11,289 nt of DNA, from assembly GCA_003525905.1 (NCBI GenBank), contig DQIA01000040.1:1-11289 (forward strand), given 5' to 3'. Below the pieces are notes generated by a model. That model was not told the DNA's origin. It did not search any database and saw nothing but the letters and a program-made list of their open reading frames with translations. The DNA comes from Clostridiales bacterium (GTDB lineage Bacteria; Bacillota; Clostridia; Oscillospirales; Oscillospiraceae). Both the position numbers and the translations under genes were made by a program. This document shows, piece after piece, positions 8,213 to 11,289 of this stretch; the first letter of the stretch is position 1; the number at the start of each line of letters is the position of its first letter.

Positions 8213-8336
8213 GTCATTGCGAGGAGCGAAGCGACGTGGCAATCTCGGGAAGGCAGTTGCGTTTTCGCCGGGGCTTTCCTGTTATCCACCCCGGTACTGC
8301 GAGATTGCCACGGCCCCGTTGGGGCCTCGCAATGAC
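8213..8336. repeat. Nested 124-bp REP-like unit with a variant inner arm
   Basis: The left copy GTCATTGCGAGG...CGTGGCAATCTCG (8213-8247) is mirrored at 8300-8336 by CGAGATTGCCACG...CCTCGCAATGAC. The ends of the two arms match. The middles differ: the left has AGCGAAGCGA, while the right has GGCCCCGTTGGGGCC, which can form its own small hairpin. This inner pair competes with the longer 8167-8639 pairing, so the stretch holds at least three copies of one core repeat (8213, 8300 and 8556). Confidence 0.65.
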
Positions 8337-8550
8337 AGCCCCGGAAGCCTCATGCCGTTGAATCCATGCCGCAAATATTGGCAGCCTGCATGGCGCTCGC
8401 TACCCGCAAGGGGCACGCCGCATCCGTAAGGCGGCAAAGCCGCCAACGGCTGCGCAGTGAGCGCCGCTACATTTTTCTCTCGCGCAGCCGCCGCCGCTAC
8501 AGACGCAATCGGTCGGTGCGTTTTTATCGGCACCTTGAACGAACTGGAAG
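8337..8550. other. Interior of the inverted repeat; GC-rich, hairpin-prone, no gene
   Basis: This segment separates the inner and right repeat copies. It holds a hairpin GGCGGC-AAA-GCCGCC (8430-8444) and a direct repeat GCCGCTACA (8463-8471 and 8493-8501). Coding frames here look fortuitous. It may be further dispersed-repeat sequence, but I cannot tell from one copy. Confidence 0.4.
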
Positions 8551-8693
8551 TGCCTTCCCGAGATTGCCACGTCGCTACGCTCCTCGCAATGACAAATCGG
8601 GGGACATCCTCATTTTAACGGTGACCTGTACAAATCGGCAGCAATGCGCCGGGCGAGGCACGCCCCGCCTCCGCGATCTCCATTCCATAATAA

Positions 8694-9686
8694 TTATTTC
8701 TCGCCGTCCAGCGTCAGCCTCCGGATCTCCGTGCCCTGATAGTAGTGCAGCAGGATCTCATCAAAGCGCCTGCCCGCCTGCGCCATGGCCTCCGCGCCGT
8801 ATTGACTCAGGCCGACGCGGTGGCCGAAGCCGTGCGTCGTGACCGTCACGCCGTCCTCCTGCGGGGAAAACTCGATGTCCGTCGAGCGCAGGCCGAGCAG
8901 GCGGCGCAGCTCCGTACCCGTGAATGACGCGCCGCCCAGCTCCAGCGTCCCGATGCCGCCGCCCGCCGTATAGCGGACGGCCCCGAACCAGGTCTCCGGC
9001 GTACCGGAAAGGTCAGCGTCCGGCCGCGCGGGCGTGATGTGGTCCCGAAACTCCTCCGCCGTGAACGTCAGCGTCTCCGTTTCGCGCGGCGCGTCCTCCT
9101 CGCCGGGGCTGGGAACGGACTGCAGATATGGAATTTCACCGCCCCAGACGGCCACGTCCGCCTCCGTCCGCCCGCCGGAGCAGGAAAAATACGTCGCGTC
9201 GATGAGCTGCCCGTCATAGACGACGGCAAGCCCGTCCGTCTCCGTCACGGCCGCCTCCGCCGCCGCGTGCTCCGGCCACTGCTCCGGGGCGCACCAGCCC
9301 TGGCAGCAGGCGGCGCTGGCGCAGACGTCGGCCTCCGCGTGCTTGCCCGCCCCGGCCTGCCGCAGGGCGAATGTCCGCGCGGCACAGGCCTGCGCCTTGA
9401 GCGCCTCGGCCGCAAAGCCGGACGGCACCTCCGCCAGCAGCACGCAGACAAGGTAGTCGTGCAGCGTCTGCTCACGCACGGCCCCGTCCACGAGCACGCG
9501 CAGCGTTACGGCCCCGTCGAACGGCTCGTCCGCAGGCTCTGCGGGCGCGGTCTCCGCCTCCGTCGCGGCGAGTGTCTCGGCCCTCCCGTGCGGCAGAAGC
9601 TGCTTCGGCAGCAGCGGCAGCGCCAGCAGCATCACGGCCGCGCCGAGCACGGCGCAGCCAAGGGCGGCGAAAAATTTCCGGATCAT
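8694..9686 (-). CDS. spoIID: Stage II sporulation protein D, SpoIID
   Basis: The product is 330 aa, starting at ATG 9686 behind AAAGGAG with 6-nt spacing. SpoIID is a membrane-anchored peptidoglycan lytic transglycosylase that works in the mother cell with SpoIIP and SpoIIM during engulfment of the forespore. Residues about 5-27 form one transmembrane segment after MIRK, followed by a low-complexity Ala/Glu linker. The SpoIID/LytB domain fills about 58-325. LLAEVPSGFAAEALKAQA holds the conserved acidic residue (Glu86) expected to be catalytic, then AARTFAL. The family's C-terminal signature HGFGHRVGLSQYGAEAMA (285-302), followed by ILLHYYQGTEI, is clear. A cysteine cluster, VCASAACCQGWC (121-132), sits where some clostridial members have a zinc site. 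Family members are normally mother-cell expressed under sigma-E; I found no convincing sigma-E promoter. It is divergent from gltA. Confidence 0.93.
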   Translation of the reverse strand: MIRKFFAALGCAVLGAAVMLLALPLLPKQLLPHGRAETLAATEAETAPAEPADEPFDGAVTLRVLVDGAVREQTLHDYLVCVLLAEVPSGFAAEALKAQACAARTFALRQAGAGKHAEADVCASAACCQGWCAPEQWPEHAAAEAAVTETDGLAVVYDGQLIDATYFSCSGGRTEADVAVWGGEIPYLQSVPSPGEEDAPRETETLTFTAEEFRDHITPARPDADLSGTPETWFGAVRYTAGGGIGTLELGGASFTGTELRRLLGLRSTDIEFSPQEDGVTVTTHGFGHRVGLSQYGAEAMAQAGRRFDEILLHYYQGTEIRRLTLDGEK

Positions 9687-9733
9687 AGCTTGCTCCTTTC
9701 CCCGCGCAGGGCGCGGCGTTCGAAAACCCGCAC

Positions 9734-9762
9734 TTGACGTGGAGCGCACGGGCTGGTACAAT
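9734..9762 (+). promoter_or_regulatory. Predicted sigma-A promoter of gltA
   Basis: TTGACG (9734-9739) and TACAAT (9757-9762) are separated by exactly 17 bp, each 5/6 to consensus. Transcription would begin near 9769, giving a leader of about 40 nt that contains the TATACGAC tandem repeat and AAGGAGG at 9793-9799. Confidence 0.8.
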
Positions 9763-9772
9763 TAGGGATAAA

Positions 9773-9788
9773 TATACGACTATACGAC
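9773..9788 (+). repeat. Tandem 8-bp repeat TATACGAC x2 in the gltA leader
   Basis: Two perfect, adjacent copies of TATACGAC lie just past the predicted gltA transcription start and 4 nt before the Shine-Dalgarno. This position suits a repressor site or an RNA-level element, but a chance duplication is equally possible. Confidence 0.6.
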
Positions 9789-9807
9789 AGGCAAGGAGGC
9801 GATTCCC

Positions 9808-11202
9808 ATGGTCGATGAGCGCTTTGACGAGCTCCTTCACACTCTATGCGCGGATTACCGCGTTCATAACAACCTGAATCTCGAGGCGCGGACGAACAGC
9901 AACATCAAGCGCGGCCTGCGCAACGACGACGGCACCGGCGTCATGGTCGGCTGCACGGCCGTCGGCAATGTCCTCGGCTATACGATCGAGGACGGCGAGC
10001 GCGTACCCATGCCCGGCCGCCTGATCTATCGCGGCTACGACCTGTCCGACCTGGTGGACGGCTACATCCGCGAGCAGCGCTTCGGCTTTCCGGAGGTCGC
10101 GTACCTGCTGCTCTTCGGCCACCTGCCCGACCAGGAGCAGTACGACATGTTCAAGCGCCTGCTGCATGATTTTACGGATCTGCCGCAGAATTTTACAGAG
10201 GACATGATCCTGAAAAATCCAAGCCACAACGTCATGAACAAGCTCGGACGGTCCGTCCTTGCCCTGTATTCCTGCGACCCGGACCCGGACAGCCTGAGTG
10301 TCGAGAATATGATGCGCCAGTCCATCGAGCTCATTGCGCGCTTCCCGGTCATCGCGGCCTATGCCTATGTTGTAAAGCGGCATTATTTTGACAACGACAG
10401 CCTCTATCTCCACCGGCCGGAGCCGGAGCTGTCCACGGCGGAGAACTTCCTGCGCATGATCCGCCCGGACAAGCACTTCACCCAAGAGGAGGCGCGGCTG
10501 CTCGACCTGTGTCTTGTGTGCCATGCAGAGCACGGCGGCGGCAATAACTCCACGTTCACCTGCCGTTCCGTCTCGTCCACGGGGACGGACACCTATTCCG
10601 CCATCGCCGCGGCCGTCGGTTCGCTGAAGGGTCCGAAGCACGGCGGCGCGAACCGGCAGGTGCTGGCGCAGTTCTCCCTCATCAAGCAGACCGTCCGCGA
10701 CTGGAAGGACGATGACGCCGTGGCTGACTGCGTCGGCCGCATCCTGCGCCGCGAGCTTGGCGACGGCAGCGGCCTCATTTACGGCATGGGACACGCGGTC
10801 TATACCCTGTCCGATCCGCGCACCGTCATCCTGCGGCAGAGCGCCCGCACGCTGGCCGCCCAGCGCGGCATGCTCGACGAGCTGGAGCTGATGGAGGCGG
10901 TCGAGCGCGTAACGCCGCGCGTGTTCGCCGAGATCACGGGGCATGAAAAGGTCATGTGCGCCAATGTGGATATGTATTCCGGCCTCATTTATCAGATGCT
11001 GGATATCCCGCCTGACCTCTTTACGCCGCTGTTCGCCGTCGCGCGCATCACGGGCTGGTGCGCTCACCGCATGGAGGAGGTCCTCACCGGCGGCCGCCTG
11101 TACCGTCCGGCCTACAAATCGCTCACCCGCCACAGGGAGTATATCCCCATGGCTGCCAGAACATACCGGAAAAATCCGCTTCCCGCCGAAAAAAGGGATT
11201 GA
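9808..11202 (+). CDS. gltA: Citrate synthase
   Basis: The product is 464 aa, starting at ATG 9808 with AAGGAGG 8 nt upstream. It condenses acetyl-CoA and oxaloacetate to citrate, probably feeding 2-oxoglutarate and glutamate synthesis in an anaerobe. The catalytic triad of the family is visible: His242 (CHAEHGGGNNST), His329 (GMGHAVYTLSDPR) and Asp388 (NVDMYSG). The conserved GPKHGGAN motif is at 275-282, and RLIYRGYDLSDL near residue 71 is also typical. The length is somewhat above that of typical bacterial enzymes (about 370-430 aa), with an extended N terminus before PGRLIYRG. A 2-methylcitrate synthase role cannot be excluded from sequence alone. It has its own promoter and its neighbours are not TCA-cycle genes. 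No terminator is visible before the tRNA, so some transcripts may read into it. Confidence 0.95.
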   Translation: MVDERFDELLHTLCADYRVHNNLNLEARTNSNIKRGLRNDDGTGVMVGCTAVGNVLGYTIEDGERVPMPGRLIYRGYDLSDLVDGYIREQRFGFPEVAYLLLFGHLPDQEQYDMFKRLLHDFTDLPQNFTEDMILKNPSHNVMNKLGRSVLALYSCDPDPDSLSVENMMRQSIELIARFPVIAAYAYVVKRHYFDNDSLYLHRPEPELSTAENFLRMIRPDKHFTQEEARLLDLCLVCHAEHGGGNNSTFTCRSVSSTGTDTYSAIAAAVGSLKGPKHGGANRQVLAQFSLIKQTVRDWKDDDAVADCVGRILRRELGDGSGLIYGMGHAVYTLSDPRTVILRQSARTLAAQRGMLDELELMEAVERVTPRVFAEITGHEKVMCANVDMYSGLIYQMLDIPPDLFTPLFAVARITGWCAHRMEEVLTGGRLYRPAYKSLTRHREYIPMAARTYRKNPLPAEKRD

Positions 11203-11227
11203 CAAGCCATTGCCGCCGTGCTATAAT
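11199..11227 (+). promoter_or_regulatory. Perfect consensus promoter of tRNA-Leu, overlapping the gltA stop
   Basis: TTGACA (11199-11204) and TATAAT (11222-11227) are separated by exactly 17 bp, both 6/6 to the sigma-A consensus. The gltA stop TGA (11200-11202) lies inside the -35 box. Transcription would begin near 11234, about 33 nt before the tRNA. Such strength fits a stable-RNA gene. Confidence 0.9.
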
Positions 11228-11236
11228 ATGCGAGCA

Positions 11237-11252
11237 GTCCGAAATTCCGGAC
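11237..11252 (+). other. Small hairpin in the tRNA leader
   Basis: GTCCG/CGGAC arms (5 bp) surround a 6-nt loop between the promoter and the tRNA. There is no T-tract, so it is not a typical terminator. It may be part of the tRNA precursor's 5' leader. Confidence 0.35.
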
Positions 11253-11266
11253 GGAATATATCGTAT

Positions 11267-11289
11267 GCGCGAGTGGTGGAATTGGCAGA
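11267..11289 (+). tRNA. tRNA-Leu, 5' end only (cut by the window)
   Basis: The last 23 bases read as a 7-nt acceptor strand GCGCGAG, then TG, then the D-arm start GTGGAATTGGCAGA, the form typical of bacterial tRNA-Leu. The anticodon, long variable arm and 3' end lie beyond the window, so the isoacceptor cannot be named. The perfect promoter just upstream supports the call. Confidence 0.85.

Larger units (their letters stand above)
8167..8639. repeat. Large inverted-repeat structure (89-nt arms), MITE- or REP-like
   Basis: The arms 8167-8255 and 8551-8639 are inverted copies of equal length, with 74 of 89 positions matching and no gaps by hand alignment. The inner 53 nt of each arm (8203-8255 and 8551-8603) match at 51 of 53. 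Outside that, a 7-nt block (8196-8202 versus 8604-8610) matches nowhere, then CCGTTAAAATG matches perfectly, then 12 of 18 match. The arms contain GTCATTGCGAGG and CGTGGCAATCTCG, sequences I associate with dispersed intergenic repeats in many bacteria. No transposase is present. It could be a non-autonomous mobile element, or two opposed copies of one dispersed repeat around unrelated DNA. Confidence 0.75.
8115..8693. other. Gene-free stretch between convergent genes, mostly repeats
   Basis: No credible gene lies here. The small open frames fall inside repeat sequence and lack start signals. Just after the regulator's stop comes a near-duplicate (TGTAAAATTT at 8110, TGTAAAATAT at 8122), then TGTAGGGGCGGGGAC at 8131-8145, then a large inverted-repeat structure to 8639. 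The last 54 bases before the spoIID stop hold a mismatched GC-rich inverted repeat (about 8651-8669) without a T-tract. I see no classical terminator for either convergent gene; the inverted repeats may do that job. Confidence 0.6.
9687..9807. other. Divergent spacer between spoIID and gltA
   Basis: These 121 bp carry the spoIID Shine-Dalgarno on the minus strand and the gltA promoter, a tandem 8-bp repeat and the gltA Shine-Dalgarno on the plus strand. The gltA -35 box is only 48 bp from the spoIID start, so the two expression signals are packed together. Confidence 0.6.

Noticed and set aside
8203..8603. CRISPR array
   Set aside because: The repeats are inverted, of unequal spacing and number only three, with no regular spacers and no cas genes nearby.
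8651..8669. Intrinsic terminator of spoIID
   Set aside because: The GC-rich inverted repeat has an internal mismatch and no following T-tract on either strand.
8193..8842. Small plus-strand open frames across the repeat region
   Set aside because: They lie in dispersed-repeat sequence or run into spoIID antisense, and have no ribosome binding sites or domains.
9687..9790. Sigma-E promoter for spoIID
   Set aside because: The minus strand has GTATATT-like sequence near the gltA leader, but no CATACA-type -10 at a suitable distance.
9844..11205. A 453-codon frame antisense to citrate synthase
   Set aside because: The plus strand has all citrate synthase motifs; the antisense frame is a shadow.

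Overview
The window looks like chromosome from a spore-forming, GC-rich Gram-positive of the Clostridia, most plausibly an Oscillospiraceae/Ruminococcaceae-type gut anaerobe. This rests on a SpoIID sporulation protein, a giant S-layer-anchored (SLH) subtilase with BspA-type leucine-rich repeats, near-consensus sigma-A promoters, strong Shine-Dalgarno sites, and dispersed intergenic repeats containing GTCATTGCGAGG. The family assignment is inference; no taxonomic marker is complete here.

Layout. 1-119 is the 3' flank of the first gene and holds a strong hairpin. 120-6641 (minus) encodes a 2173-aa secreted S8 serine protease carrying a propeptide, a PA insert, an Ig-like domain, about 20 LRR_5-type repeats in two blocks, a Cys/His-rich repeat region and three SLH domains. 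6642-7055 is a divergent intergenic region with an AT-rich core (about 31% GC by hand count over 6721-6960). It has one promoter on each side and five copies of TTCGAT/ATCGAA. 7056-8114 (plus) encodes a 352-aa regulator with a C-terminal ArsR-type winged helix and an unrecognised N-terminal domain; it starts at TTG. 8115-8693 has no gene. Most of it is a large inverted-repeat structure (arms 8167-8255 and 8551-8639, 89 nt each, 74 matches, no gaps) lying between convergent genes. 8694-9686 (minus) is spoIID. 9808-11202 (plus) is citrate synthase with its own promoter. A consensus promoter whose -35 box overlaps the citrate synthase stop codon drives a tRNA-Leu gene cut by the window end.

How the genes relate. 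The regulator and the protease are divergently transcribed, so the regulator is the obvious candidate to control the protease. No binding site is proven; the repeated TTCGAT hexamer is the best candidate. spoIID and gltA are divergent housekeeping-type genes sharing a 121-bp spacer. Nothing indicates a defence island, phage, CRISPR array or biosynthetic cluster. The features most worth following up are the protease-LRR-SLH architecture with its divergent regulator, and the large inverted repeat.
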